DNA of 64,000 nt, from the NCBI RefSeq assembly GCF_003465825.1, contig NZ_QSBV01000012.1, positions 1 through 64,000 on the forward strand. The letters run 5' to 3'. This document shows, one piece after another, positions 1-9,667 of the stretch. Position numbers and translations under genes: made by a program. Every line of letters starts with the position of its first letter. The first letter of the stretch is position 1. Origin of the DNA: Collinsella sp. AF02-46-1 (lineage in GTDB: Bacteria; Actinomycetota; Coriobacteriia; Coriobacteriales; Coriobacteriaceae). The notes under the pieces are model-generated. The model saw only the letters and a list, made by a program, of their open reading frames with translations. It had not been told where the DNA came from and did not search any database.

Positions 1-68
1 GGGCATGCCCCGCCTCTTACACCACATCTCTGTGCGCTACCCTTTATGACGCTCGGAATTGACAGAAG

Positions 69-133
69 ATGGCAAATTCAGCCAGATTGCGCTGTTACTA
101 AACTGGTAACAGTACTCATATTTGCCATTTTTT
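69..133. repeat. Small intergenic inverted repeat
   Basis: Arms ATGGCAAAT (69-77) and ATTTGCCAT (120-128) enclose an inner GTTAC/GTAAC stem, and a T-run follows. It could be a terminator for a gene to the left of the window or a small palindromic repeat. Apart from this and the terminator of the next gene, I see nothing in positions 1-447. Confidence 0.45.
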
Positions 134-281
134 GCCCAGAGGGTATCGCAAGGGGGTTGGACAAAGCATCGATCGCCGCCAATTTCTCGATTGGCTGGTT
201 GGGCGGCAATGAAGTTGCGGCGTAATGGGAAGCGTTTCGCGGCCTTTTGGCTAAAACGGCCCCTTTTCCGCCGCGACTCCT

Positions 282-322
282 AAAAAGACGCCGGCGCGCC
301 TTGAGTTGCGGCGCGTCGGCGT
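282..322 (-). terminator. Intrinsic terminator of degV-like gene
   Basis: Read on the minus strand, a 13-bp GC-rich stem (ACGCCGGCGCGCC at 288-300 against GGCGCGTCGGCGT at 310-322) is followed by TTTTT. It lies about 125 bp past the stop of the DegV gene. A weaker hairpin, AACCTGCCA/TGGCAGGTT (426-460), overlaps the stop codon itself. Confidence 0.6.
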
Positions 323-447
323 GATGGCTTTGTTGTGGCTGGGTGTACTTCGGTTGTTCGACGGCTTTGGCATGTCCGATCTTGCCAGGCAAGCCTTGTT
401 ACCGTTTAACGTTTGCCCAGATAAAACCTGCCAAAATAAACCTGTCC

Positions 448-1308
448 CTAATTGGCAGGTTGGTAGCGGGGGCAGTAGCTGATGGCGATGGCATCGACGC
501 CTACATGGGTGGCGATGGTGCAGCCGATGGGGCCAGTGCCGGCGTCTACGTAGTCCTGGCCCGCGAGCGCCTCGTTGACAAGTTCCTGCTCCTCGGCGGC
601 GCCGGTCGTGAGCACGCGCACGCTTGAGCCCGGGTGCTCGTCCAAAAACGCGAGGCAATCTGCCATGGTGTTGGCGACGATGCGCTTGGCGCCGCGGCCC
701 TTTTTGATTGCCTTGATCTCGCCCGATTTCCACTCCGGCGAAACGGCCAGGCGAATGTTGAGCATCTGCGTCAGCTGGCCGGCGAGCTTGGGGGCGCGGC
801 CGTTTTTGACCAGGTTCTCGAGCGTGCGGGGAATCAGCAGCAGGTGGGCTTCGGGCAGCGTCGCGCGGATCTGCGCCTCGGTCTCGTCCAAGCTGCGGCC
901 GTCCTCGCGCATGGCAAGCGCGTACTCCACCAGCAGGCCCTCGGCGCCCGAGCCGGTGCGCGAATCGATGCAGCGCACGTCGAGCTCGTGGGTCTCGGCG
1001 ACCAGGCATGCGTTGGAATAGCAGGCGGACCACTCGCTGCACAGCGAGATAAAGATCGCGCTGTCGTGGCCATCGGCGCGTACGCGGTCAAACAGCGCCT
1101 TGAACTCGCCGGCGCTCGGCTGCGAGGTGTGCGGCAGCTGCTCGGAGCCGGCCATGCGGGCGACGTATTCCTCGGCGGTAATCTGCACCTGGTCGAGCAG
1201 GTCCTCGCCCTCGATAATCACATGCAGCGGAATCACGTAAATGCCGAGCTCTTGGGCACGGGCGGGGGAGATGTCCGACGTGGAGTCGGTTATGATGGCA
1301 AAAGACAT
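448..1308 (-). CDS. DegV family fatty-acid-binding protein
   Basis: This is a 286-residue member of the DegV (FakB-like) family. Family members bind a fatty acid in a two-domain fold and hand it to the FakA kinase for phosphorylation. The N-terminus IITDSTSDIS is the family signature, TSQPS near residue 80 is the usual ligand-loop region, and the protein ends in a GTGPIGCTIATHVG segment close to the canonical GPG/H motif. The start at 1308 is chosen for the AAAGGTG ribosome site just upstream; an upstream in-frame extension lacks one. The usual SGTY-type loop is replaced by a CSEWSACYSNA stretch, so the ligand may differ. A second DegV gene lies at 36160. No fakA is seen here. Confidence 0.88.
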   Translation of the reverse strand: MSFAIITDSTSDISPARAQELGIYVIPLHVIIEGEDLLDQVQITAEEYVARMAGSEQLPHTSQPSAGEFKALFDRVRADGHDSAIFISLCSEWSACYSNACLVAETHELDVRCIDSRTGSGAEGLLVEYALAMREDGRSLDETEAQIRATLPEAHLLLIPRTLENLVKNGRAPKLAGQLTQMLNIRLAVSPEWKSGEIKAIKKGRGAKRIVANTMADCLAFLDEHPGSSVRVLTTGAAEEQELVNEALAGQDYVDAGTGPIGCTIATHVGVDAIAISYCPRYQPAN

Positions 1309-1464
1309 AATTGCACCTTTCGTTGGGGCGCGGCAGCGCCGCCTTCTGAAAGCAAAGTGCGACAAGTATAGTGGAGTTGCTCTACATTGCTAGGTTCAAT
1401 TGTTGAATAGTCAACAGTTTGAAGCGGTGGTGTGGAAATCATCAACTGGGGAAGAAGGGTGCCG

Positions 1465-2127
1465 ATGGCGGCATTGCAACTTTGCGAGCGGCCGGTTGTG
1501 CTGTTCGATTTTGACGGCACGGTGGCCGATACGGGTCGGGCAGTGATGACCTCGACGCGCAAGACGCTGGCTGCGCGCGGGTTTTCGGAGACGCAGATGG
1601 GTGATCTGCGCCGCATGATCGGGCCGCCCCTGTGGAAGAGCTTTCACGACTTTTACGGCTTTTCCCGCGAGGAGTCGCTTGTGGTGGCCGATGAGTACCG
1701 CGCCTTTTTTGATGAACTGGGACCGGAGGAGTATCCCGTGTTCAATGGGGTCCCCGAGCTGCTGGATGGGTTGGTCGCCCAAGGCAAACGTATGGCCGTG
1801 GCGACGTCGCGCATGGAGGCCAAGTGCATCGACATGGTGCATGAGCTCGGGCTCTCTCAGTTTGAGGCGGTGATTGGCATGAATCCGCCGCAGGGACGCG
1901 AGACCAAGGCCGATTCGGTCCGCGATGCCCTGGCGGCGCTCGGCGCGACGGCCGACGATGCCGTGATGATCGGCGATCGCTTTAACGATGTGGAGGGCGC
2001 GCACGCAATGGGCGTGCCGTGCATCGGCATCTATTCGGGCGCGGCGGCGCCGGGCGAGCACGAGGCGGCGGGTGCCGATGCGGTGGTGCACTCGGTGGCC
2101 GAGCTTGCTAAACTTTTCGCTATCTAA
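1465..2127 (+). CDS. HAD family hydrolase, phosphoglycolate-phosphatase-like
   Basis: This 220-residue soluble phosphatase belongs to the HAD superfamily. Motif I is DFDGTVADTG with the nucleophilic Asp, motif II is the TSR segment (ATSRMEAK), and motif IV is MIGDRFNDVEGA. A helical cap follows motif I, as in Gph and PpaX-type phosphatases. The ATG at 1465 is preferred over a GTG at 1432 because GAAGAAGG lies six bases upstream. The gene is divergent from degV, and a 156-bp gap between them must hold both promoters. The substrate cannot be told from sequence. Confidence 0.85.
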   Translation: MAALQLCERPVVLFDFDGTVADTGRAVMTSTRKTLAARGFSETQMGDLRRMIGPPLWKSFHDFYGFSREESLVVADEYRAFFDELGPEEYPVFNGVPELLDGLVAQGKRMAVATSRMEAKCIDMVHELGLSQFEAVIGMNPPQGRETKADSVRDALAALGATADDAVMIGDRFNDVEGAHAMGVPCIGIYSGAAAPGEHEAAGADAVVHSVAELAKLFAI

Positions 2128-2181
2128 TGACGTAATGTGAGGGGCGAGCGCGCTCGCCGCTCATTGGTAAGGAGGTCGTCC

Positions 2182-3618
2182 ATGAATCAGGTGGAGCAGA
2201 GCGTCGCCGAGTATGTCGACGAGGTCTGGGAAGATGTCGTCGCCGATATCGAGCAGCTGGTGAGCTATCCGTCCGTGGCAGTTTCTGCCGATGCAGAGCC
2301 CGGCGCGCCGTTTGGCCGCCCGGTCCGTGACGCGCTCGACTGTGCGCTCGGCATCGCGCAGAAGCTCGGCTATCAGACGAGCGACGACGAGGGCTATGTG
2401 GGCATTGCCGATATTCCTGGCCGCGGCGACAAGCAGCTCGCGACCATCTGCCACGTGGACGTGGTGCCCGCCGGCCCGGGCTGGAACACCGACCCGTTTG
2501 CGATGGAGCGTCGCGAGGGCTGGCTGCTCGGCCGCGGCGTTATCGACGACAAGGGTCCGGCGGTGCTGTCGCTCTACGCCGGCGCCTATCTGCTCAAGCA
2601 CGGCATTGTTCCGCGCTACACCTTCCGCGCACTGCTGGGCTGCGATGAGGAAGTGGGCATGTCCGACGTTCACCATTATCTGGAGAACCACGCGAACCCC
2701 GACTTTCTGTTTACGCCCGATGCCGAGTTCCCGGTCTGTAATGCCGAGAAGGGCCAGTTTGGGGCGACATTTGTGAGCTCCAAGATCGACGGCGGGCGCA
2801 TTGTGTCCTGGAGCGGTGCCGAGGCGAGCAACGCCATTCCGTCGCAGTCTATCTGCGAGCTTGCGATTGCCGCCGATGAGCTGCCGGCGCCGGTCGAGAA
2901 CGGCGACCGCCTGGAGATCACGGCGCTCGATAACGGGCATGCGCAGATTTTCGCCCACGGCATTGGCGGTCATGCCTCGATGCCAGAGGGAACGATCAAC
3001 GCCGTCGGGCTGATCGTGGCGTATCTGCGCGAGGCCGAGGACGCGTTTGGTGCACGCGACGAGCGCCTGCTGACGCCTGCCGAGCACGAGTTCGTCAAGT
3101 TCCTGGCCTTTGTGCATGCGGACGCCTATGGTCGCGGCCTGGGTATCGATGCGACGAGTCCGGCGTTTGGCCCGCTTACCTGCAACGCTGGCGTCATCCG
3201 CGTGGCGGATAGCCATATTGAGCAGGTCATCGACGTGCGCTTCCCCGACAGCACGAGTGCCGATACCATCCGCGAGCAGCTCGATCCGCTCGTGGGCCGT
3301 TTTGGCGTGACGTGCCGTGTGGGTCGTGCGAAGGTGCCGTTCTCGGTCTCTGCCGACGATCCGGCCGTGAAGGCGCTTATTGATACCTATAACGAGTTTA
3401 CGGGCAAGCATGCTGAGCCCTTTGCCATGGGCGGCGGCACGTACGCGCGCAACTTTGCCCGCGCCGTCTCGTTTGGCCCCGAGGAGACCGGTCTGGAGCT
3501 GCCCGAGTGGGGCGGCCAGATGCACGGTCCCAACGAGTGCGCCAACGAGGAACAGCTCAAGCAGGCGCTCAAGATTTATATCGTGGCGATCTTACGTTTG
3601 AACGAGCTTGAGCTTTAA
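2182..3618 (+). CDS. M20 family dipeptidase (PepV/Sapep-like)
   Basis: This 478-residue zinc or manganese metallopeptidase of family M20 resembles PepV and Sapep dipeptidases, which cleave short peptides in the cytoplasm. Visible metal and catalytic motifs are CHVDVVPAGPGW, the DDKGP segment with the bridging Asp, and the general-base pair in LLGCDEEVGM. A lid domain occupies the middle, and HGPNE near the C-terminus carries the last metal-binding His. An excellent AAGGAGG ribosome site fixes the start at 2182. The gene stands 54 bp after the HAD gene and may share its transcript. Peptide scavenging suits an amino-acid-fermenting gut anaerobe (inference). Confidence 0.9.
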   Translation: MNQVEQSVAEYVDEVWEDVVADIEQLVSYPSVAVSADAEPGAPFGRPVRDALDCALGIAQKLGYQTSDDEGYVGIADIPGRGDKQLATICHVDVVPAGPGWNTDPFAMERREGWLLGRGVIDDKGPAVLSLYAGAYLLKHGIVPRYTFRALLGCDEEVGMSDVHHYLENHANPDFLFTPDAEFPVCNAEKGQFGATFVSSKIDGGRIVSWSGAEASNAIPSQSICELAIAADELPAPVENGDRLEITALDNGHAQIFAHGIGGHASMPEGTINAVGLIVAYLREAEDAFGARDERLLTPAEHEFVKFLAFVHADAYGRGLGIDATSPAFGPLTCNAGVIRVADSHIEQVIDVRFPDSTSADTIREQLDPLVGRFGVTCRVGRAKVPFSVSADDPAVKALIDTYNEFTGKHAEPFAMGGGTYARNFARAVSFGPEETGLELPEWGGQMHGPNECANEEQLKQALKIYIVAILRLNELEL

Positions 3619-3665
3619 GGCTGCGGCGTTTTAACAACTTAGCACCCCTTTCGTCCGGGCTTTTT

Positions 3666-3734
3666 AAGTTGCGGTGGAATAGTTCCTAGAATGGGCCATT
3701 TGATGGCCAAGCAGGAACTATTTCACCGCAACTT
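3666..3734 (+). repeat. Large hairpin (22-nt arms) after the dipeptidase gene
   Basis: Arms at 3666-3687 and 3713-3734 begin AAGTTGCGGTG and end CACCGCAACTT, and match at 21 of 22 positions with one G-U pair. An inner GGCCAT/ATGGCC stem extends the hairpin, and TTTGTTTTTATT follows. It may terminate the dipeptidase transcript, but it is far longer than an ordinary terminator and resembles the other long inverted repeats of this window. Confidence 0.7.
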
Positions 3735-3937
3735 TGTTTTTATTGGTGTAAAAGGCGGGTCATGCTTGGTGGCGGGTTTGTTATTCGTTTGTAAAGCCGA
3801 GCCGCGCTTGCGGTAAGGGTCTATCAAAAGCCAGTAAGAAACCGCAGTTGGTGCGGGCGCTGACCGGTCGGGGCCGTATCTTTCCAAACAGCAAAGCGGG
3901 CAGGGTGTCCGCGAGTCGCATGTATGAAAGGAAGATC

Positions 3938-4876
3938 ATGCTCGATCAGGCTTATTCTCGTCGTCAGTTCCTCGGCCTCGCTGGTGGTCTTGCCAGCTTC
4001 GTGGGCCTCGGCCTCGTTGGTTGCGGCGGCACAGGCGCTTCCAACGCCGCCGACAAGGGCAGCGCCGCTGCTGCCGAGTCCGTCTCGGGCGAGGTGACCT
4101 ACGACGGCGCCTCCTCGTTCCAGGCGCTCCTCGAGGCCGCTGCCGAGAAGTTCATGGATGCCAACCCCGACGTCTCCGTCTCCGGCTCGGGTAACGGTTC
4201 GGGCAAGGGCCTGACCGCCGTCGCCGCCGGCACCGTTACCATCGGTAACTCTGACGTCTTCGCCGAGACCAAGCTCGAGGCCGACCAGGTCAAGAACCTC
4301 GTCGACCACGAGGTCGCCGTCGTGGGCATGGGCCCCGTCGTCTCCAAGAACGTCAAGGTCGACGACCTGTCCCTCGAGCAGCTCAAGGGCATCTTCTCCG
4401 GCCAGATCACCAACTGGAAGGAGGTCGGCGGCGACGACGCTACCATCGTCGTCCTCAACCGCAAGGCCGGCTCCGGCACCCGCGCCACCTTCGAGGCTGC
4501 CGTCTTTGGCGACGAGGCCGTCGACTTTAAGGGCGACGCCGAGCTCGACAAGTCCGGCGACGTCCAGACTCAGATGGGCAGCACCGACAACGCCATCTCC
4601 TACCTCGACTTCTCGCACTTCGATGACTCCAAGTTCAACGCCATCAAGGTCGAGGGCGTGGAGCCCAAGAGCGCAAACGTCACCGACGACTCCTTTAAGA
4701 TTTGGGCGACCGAGCACATGTACTGCGCAAAGGACGCCGACGAGGCCACCAAGGCCTTTCTGGAGTTCATGCTTTCCGACGACGTCCAGGGCAAGCTCGT
4801 CGAGGAGCAGGGCTTTATTCCCGTCTCTGCCATGAAGGTCGTCAAGGACGCCAGCGGCAAGGTCTCTGCTAAATAA
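3938..4876 (+). CDS. pstS: Phosphate ABC transporter substrate-binding lipoprotein PstS
   Basis: This 312-residue extracellular phosphate receptor delivers phosphate to PstC and PstA. The N-terminus has a twin-arginine-like SRRQFLG (7-13), a hydrophobic segment and a lipobox LVGC with Cys29, so it is probably a lipid-anchored protein exported by Tat or Sec. The phosphate-binding features SGSGNGSGKGL and NRKAGSGTRATFE are typical of PstS. The ATG at 3938 follows AAAGGAAG; an upstream in-frame extension would bury the signal peptide. It is the first gene of pstSCAB. No convincing Pho box could be identified upstream. Confidence 0.95.
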   Translation: MLDQAYSRRQFLGLAGGLASFVGLGLVGCGGTGASNAADKGSAAAAESVSGEVTYDGASSFQALLEAAAEKFMDANPDVSVSGSGNGSGKGLTAVAAGTVTIGNSDVFAETKLEADQVKNLVDHEVAVVGMGPVVSKNVKVDDLSLEQLKGIFSGQITNWKEVGGDDATIVVLNRKAGSGTRATFEAAVFGDEAVDFKGDAELDKSGDVQTQMGSTDNAISYLDFSHFDDSKFNAIKVEGVEPKSANVTDDSFKIWATEHMYCAKDADEATKAFLEFMLSDDVQGKLVEEQGFIPVSAMKVVKDASGKVSAK

Positions 4877-4900
4877 GCAATCGCCCCGGAAAGGTTTGTA

Positions 4901-5809
4901 ATGGCAAAACAGCTGCCAAAGCGCGACCTTGAGAACGTGGGCCTGGGCGTCACGGGCGCGTGCGTTGCGCTCGTGACGCTTGTCGTTGCCGCGCTCATCT
5001 TTATGGTCGCCCAAAAGGGCCTTTCGGCTTTTGTTAAGGACGGCGTCTCGATCGTTGAGTTCTTCACCGGCACCAAGTGGGACCTGGCCAACACGGCCGA
5101 AAACGGCCTGCCCTATACCGGCGCCCTGCCCCTGATCGTCACCTCGTTTGCGGTCATGGTGCTCTCCACGCTCATTGCGCTGCCCATCGCCATCGGCTCT
5201 GCCATCTTTGCGGTCGAAATCCAGCCTAAGTTTGGTTCCAAGGTCTTTCAGCCGCTTATTGAGCTTTTGACCGGCATTCCTTCGGTCGTCTTTGGCCTGA
5301 TCGGTTTTCACGTGGTCGTCGGCCTTATGAAAAGCGTTTTCCACGTGAGCACGGGTCTGGGCATCTTGCCCGGCGCCATCGTGCTGGCAGTCATGATTCT
5401 GCCGACGATGACCACGCTTTCGGTCGATGGCCTGCGCGCCGTGCCCGACAGCTACCGTCAGGGCTCGCTCGCGCTGGGCTACACCCGCTGGCAGACCATC
5501 TGGCACGTGGTGCTCAAGTCCGCCATGCCGTCGCTCATGACCGCGGTCATCCTTGGCATGACCCGTGCCTTTGGCGAAACGCTCGCCGTGCGCATGGTTA
5601 TCGGCGGCATCGAGGCCATGCCGACGTCGCTGCTGTCGCCGGCCTCGACCATTACCACCACGCTCACCACGTCCATGGCAGTCTATGCCGAGGGCTCGGC
5701 CCAGGACGACGTCCTTTGGGCACTTGGCTTGCTGCTGATGGGCATGAGCCTCATCTTCATCCTGATCATCCATCTCATTGGCCGCAAGGGGGCGAAGGCT
5801 CGTGGCTAG
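4901..5809 (+). CDS. pstC: Phosphate ABC transporter permease PstC
   Basis: This 302-residue inner-membrane permease of the phosphate importer has about six hydrophobic helices. The EAA-loop region, seen as DGLRAVPDSYRQGSLALGYTRWQTIWHV, contacts the PstB ATPase. The gene begins 24 bp after pstS with an ATG preceded by GGAAAGG. Its 3' end overlaps pstA by 8 bp, so the two permease subunits are probably translationally coupled. Confidence 0.95.
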   Translation: MAKQLPKRDLENVGLGVTGACVALVTLVVAALIFMVAQKGLSAFVKDGVSIVEFFTGTKWDLANTAENGLPYTGALPLIVTSFAVMVLSTLIALPIAIGSAIFAVEIQPKFGSKVFQPLIELLTGIPSVVFGLIGFHVVVGLMKSVFHVSTGLGILPGAIVLAVMILPTMTTLSVDGLRAVPDSYRQGSLALGYTRWQTIWHVVLKSAMPSLMTAVILGMTRAFGETLAVRMVIGGIEAMPTSLLSPASTITTTLTTSMAVYAEGSAQDDVLWALGLLLMGMSLIFILIIHLIGRKGAKARG

Positions 5810-6724
5810 CACGCGCATCCATATCGATGAGGCGAGACTCGGGCGTGTCCAAAAGCAGGACCGCATCGCCACGGGCGTGCTGACGGCAATCGTCGCCATC
5901 GTCATGCTCATCGTCACCTCCATGGTGGCCTATATCCTGTTCGAGGGGATTTCGACGCTGTTTCAGCCGGGCTTTCTCACGCAGCCCTCGCGCGCCAACG
6001 GAACCCAGGGCGGCGTGCTCTACCAGCTGTTCGACTCGTTCTACCTGCTGCTGATCACCCTAGTCATCTCGGTGCCCATCAGTCTGGGCGGCGCGGTCTT
6101 TTTGGTTGAGTACGCGCCGGACGGGCCCATCCGCGACATCGCCTCCACCGCCATCGAGACGCTGTCCTCGCTGCCCTCCATCGTCGTCGGCATGTTCGGC
6201 TTTCTGGTGTTCTCGGTGCAGCTGGGCTGGAAGTACTCCATCATCTCCGGCGCCGTCGCGCTCACCATGTTTAACATTCCCATCCTAGTGCGCGTGATTC
6301 AGCAGGCGCTCGAGGACGTGCCGCAGGCCCAGCGCGATGCGTGCCTGGCCATGGGCCTTACCCGCTGGGAGGCCACGCTGCACATCCTGATCCCCGAGGC
6401 CATGCCCGCCATCGTGACCGGCATCGTGCTTTCGGCCGGCCGCGTGTTTGGCGAGGCCGCGGCACTGCTCTTTACCTCGGGCATGAGCTCGCCGGTTCGC
6501 CTGAACTTCTTGAGTTTTAACCTGTCGAGCCCCACCTGTGCCTGGAACGTGTTCCGCCCCGGTGAGTCGCTCGCCGTGCACATCTACAAGATCTATGGCG
6601 AGGGTAGCCCCGAGGCCCAGCAGATCGTCTGGGGCACCGCGGCGCTGCTGATGATTTGCGTGCTGCTGTTTAACGTAGTCGCCCGTATCGTGGGCAAGCA
6701 ACTGGCAAGGAAGATGACGGCCGA

Positions 6725-6728
<4 letters not shown>
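5802..6728 (+). CDS. pstA: Phosphate ABC transporter permease PstA
   Basis: This is the second, 308-residue permease subunit and forms the channel with PstC. The EAA loop is recognisable in EDVPQAQRDACLAMGLTRWEATLH. I place the start at the GTG at 5802, inside the end of pstC, because GGGGGCGAAGG lies just upstream. An in-frame start 24 bp earlier is possible but less likely. The stop overlaps the pstB start as ATGA, so all four genes form one tight operon. Confidence 0.93.
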
Positions 6729-7597
<869 letters not shown>

Positions 7598-7653
7598 TCC
7601 GGGACATGCTTGAGGCCCGCGGCGGCCATGGTTGCCGTGGGACTGATTGGAGA

Positions 7654-7689
7654 GGCGGGTCATCTCTTTTGCGAGATGGCCCGCCTTTT
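7654..7689 (+). terminator. Intrinsic terminator of pstSCAB
   Basis: The stem GGCGGGTCATCTC (7654-7666) pairs with GAGATGGCCCGCC (7673-7685) and TTTT follows. It stands 56 bp after the pstB stop. Confidence 0.85.
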
Positions 7690-7706
7690 GCTCTGCGACC
7701 GAAACG

Positions 7707-7741
7707 ACCACCACAAAGGGGACAGGCGCCTTCGTAGTGGT
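7707..7741 (-). repeat. Palindromic repeat family A, copy 1
   Basis: Arms are ACCACCACAAAGG and the degenerate CCTTCGTAGTGGT. The loop side reads GGGGACAGGCGCC, so this copy is inverted relative to most others. Unlike the other copies it follows a separate true terminator and has the most mismatched stem, as expected for a copy free to decay. Confidence 0.85.
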
Positions 7742-7801
7742 TTGGGGTGGGGCTCGCTGCTATCATGGACAACGTTGAATTTCTACGAAGGAGCAGGGCA
7801 T

Positions 7802-9661
7802 ATGGCGATTCTTTTGGGATGCGATTCCATCAGCCTAGAGTTTCCCACCAAGCATATTTTCGATAGCGTGACGCTCGGCGTGGGCGAGGGCGACCGCATT
7901 GGTATTGTCGGTAAAAACGGCGACGGCAAGTCGACGCTGCTGAGCGTGCTCGCCGGCACGCTGGAACCCGACGACGGACGCGTGACGCACCGCCGCGGCA
8001 CCACGATCGGACTGCTCGGCCAAAAGGACCAGCTTGTCGACACCGATACCGTACATCATGCCGTTGTGGGCGACACGCCCGAGTACGAGTGGGCCTCGAG
8101 CCCCCGCACGCGCCAGATCCTGGCTGGCCTCATTAGCGATGTGCCCTGGGAGGGCACGGTGGGCGAGCTTTCGGGCGGTCAGCGCCGTCGCGTGGACCTT
8201 GCGCGCCTGCTGATCGGCGACTACGACGTGCTCATGCTCGACGAGCCCACCAACCACCTGGACATGCGCACCATCAACTGGCTCGCGCGTCACTTAAAGG
8301 CCCGCTGGCAGCGCGGTCAGGGCGCCATGCTCGTGGTCACGCATGACCGCTGGTTCTTGGACGAGGTCTGCACCAGCATGTGGGAGGTCCACGACGGCCA
8401 AGTCGACCCCTTCGAGGGCGGCTACTCGGCCTACATCCTGCAGCGCGTGGAGCGCGATCGCATGGCCGCGGTTACCGAGGAGCGCCGTCGCAACATGGCG
8501 CGCAAGGAGCTCGCGTGGCTAAGCCGCGGCGCCCAGGCGCGTTCCACCAAGCCCAAGTTTCGCGTGGATGCCGCTCGCGAGCTGATTGCCGACGTGCCGC
8601 CTGTGCGCGACGAGCTGGAGCTCAAGCGCCTGGCGGTGAGCCGCCTAGGCAAGCAGGTTATCGACGTGATCGACGTGGACGCCGGCTATGCGGATGCCGA
8701 CGGCGCGCCCAAGCAGGTGCTCTCCGATGTGACCTGGCTTATCGGCGCGGGCGACCGCTATGGTCTGCTGGGTGAGAACGGTGCCGGCAAGTCGACCTTG
8801 CTCGACGTGATCCAGGGCAAGATCGCGCCCCTTCGCGGCCGCGTGAAGATTGGCCAGACGGTGCGTTTTGGCGTGCTGTCGCAGCAGCTCGAGGAGCTCG
8901 AGCCCTACATGGGCGACACGATCCGCGAGGTGCTCAGCAACTATAAGAAGTACTACGTCATCGACGGCAAGGAGACTTCGCCTGAGAAGCTTTGCGAGCG
9001 CCTGGGCTTTACGACGCAGCAGCTCTGGAGCCGCATCGGCGATCTTTCGGGCGGCCAGCGCCGTCGCCTGTCGCTGCTGCTGACGATCCTGGACGAGCCC
9101 AACGTGCTTATCCTGGACGAGCCGGGCAACGACTTGGATACCGACATGCTGGCGATTGTCGAGGACCTGCTCGACGGCTGGCCGGGCACGCTGATCCTGG
9201 TGACGCACGACCGCTTCTTGATGGAGCGCGTGACCGACCAGCAGTGGGCGCTGCTTGACGGTCATCTGACGCATATGCCCGGCGGCGTCGACCAGTACCT
9301 GCGCCTGTGCAACGCCACGGCCGAGGGCGAGCCCGTGGGCGCGCCGAGCGCCAAGACCGGCACGTTCGACACCGGCGCCGCAGCGATTGCAGCCGAAAAG
9401 CCCAAGTCGAGCGGCCAGCCCAATGGCCTTTCCAATGCCGAGCGCCAGAAGCTCCGCCGCGAGGTGAGCTCGCTCGAGCGCAAGATGGAGACGCAGCGCG
9501 CCCGCGTGGAGGAGGCCGAGGCCGCGATGGCCCAGGTCGATCCCACCAACTACACAGCGCTCGGCGAGCAGCAGGCAAAGATCGACGAGGCCCATGCCGC
9601 CATGGACGAGCTGGAGATGGCGTGGCTCGAGGCGAGCGAAAAGCTCGAGGGCGAGGAGTAA
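7802..9661 (+). CDS. ABC-F family ATPase (Uup-like)
   Basis: This 619-residue soluble protein has two ABC domains and no membrane segment, as in ABC-F proteins that act on ribosomes. Domain 1 carries GKNGDGKST and LSGGQRRR, and domain 2 carries GENGAGKST and LSGGQRRRLS. A linker of charged residues (about 210-270) lies between them. The last 80 residues form a coiled coil like the Uup C-terminal domain. The ATG at 7802 follows GAAGGAG. Whether it gives antibiotic protection or a housekeeping ribosome-rescue function cannot be told. It is probably cotranscribed with the next gene, 6 bp away. Confidence 0.92.
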   Translation: MAILLGCDSISLEFPTKHIFDSVTLGVGEGDRIGIVGKNGDGKSTLLSVLAGTLEPDDGRVTHRRGTTIGLLGQKDQLVDTDTVHHAVVGDTPEYEWASSPRTRQILAGLISDVPWEGTVGELSGGQRRRVDLARLLIGDYDVLMLDEPTNHLDMRTINWLARHLKARWQRGQGAMLVVTHDRWFLDEVCTSMWEVHDGQVDPFEGGYSAYILQRVERDRMAAVTEERRRNMARKELAWLSRGAQARSTKPKFRVDAARELIADVPPVRDELELKRLAVSRLGKQVIDVIDVDAGYADADGAPKQVLSDVTWLIGAGDRYGLLGENGAGKSTLLDVIQGKIAPLRGRVKIGQTVRFGVLSQQLEELEPYMGDTIREVLSNYKKYYVIDGKETSPEKLCERLGFTTQQLWSRIGDLSGGQRRRLSLLLTILDEPNVLILDEPGNDLDTDMLAIVEDLLDGWPGTLILVTHDRFLMERVTDQQWALLDGHLTHMPGGVDQYLRLCNATAEGEPVGAPSAKTGTFDTGAAAIAAEKPKSSGQPNGLSNAERQKLRREVSSLERKMETQRARVEEAEAAMAQVDPTNYTALGEQQAKIDEAHAAMDELEMAWLEASEKLEGEE

Positions 9662-9667
9662 ACGAGG

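Noticed and set aside
3824-5923. A 699-codon open frame on the minus strand across pstS and pstC
   Set aside because: It is antisense to two well-supported genes. Its protein is a low-complexity Gly/Asp/His-rich sequence expected from the GC-rich codon pattern of the real genes.
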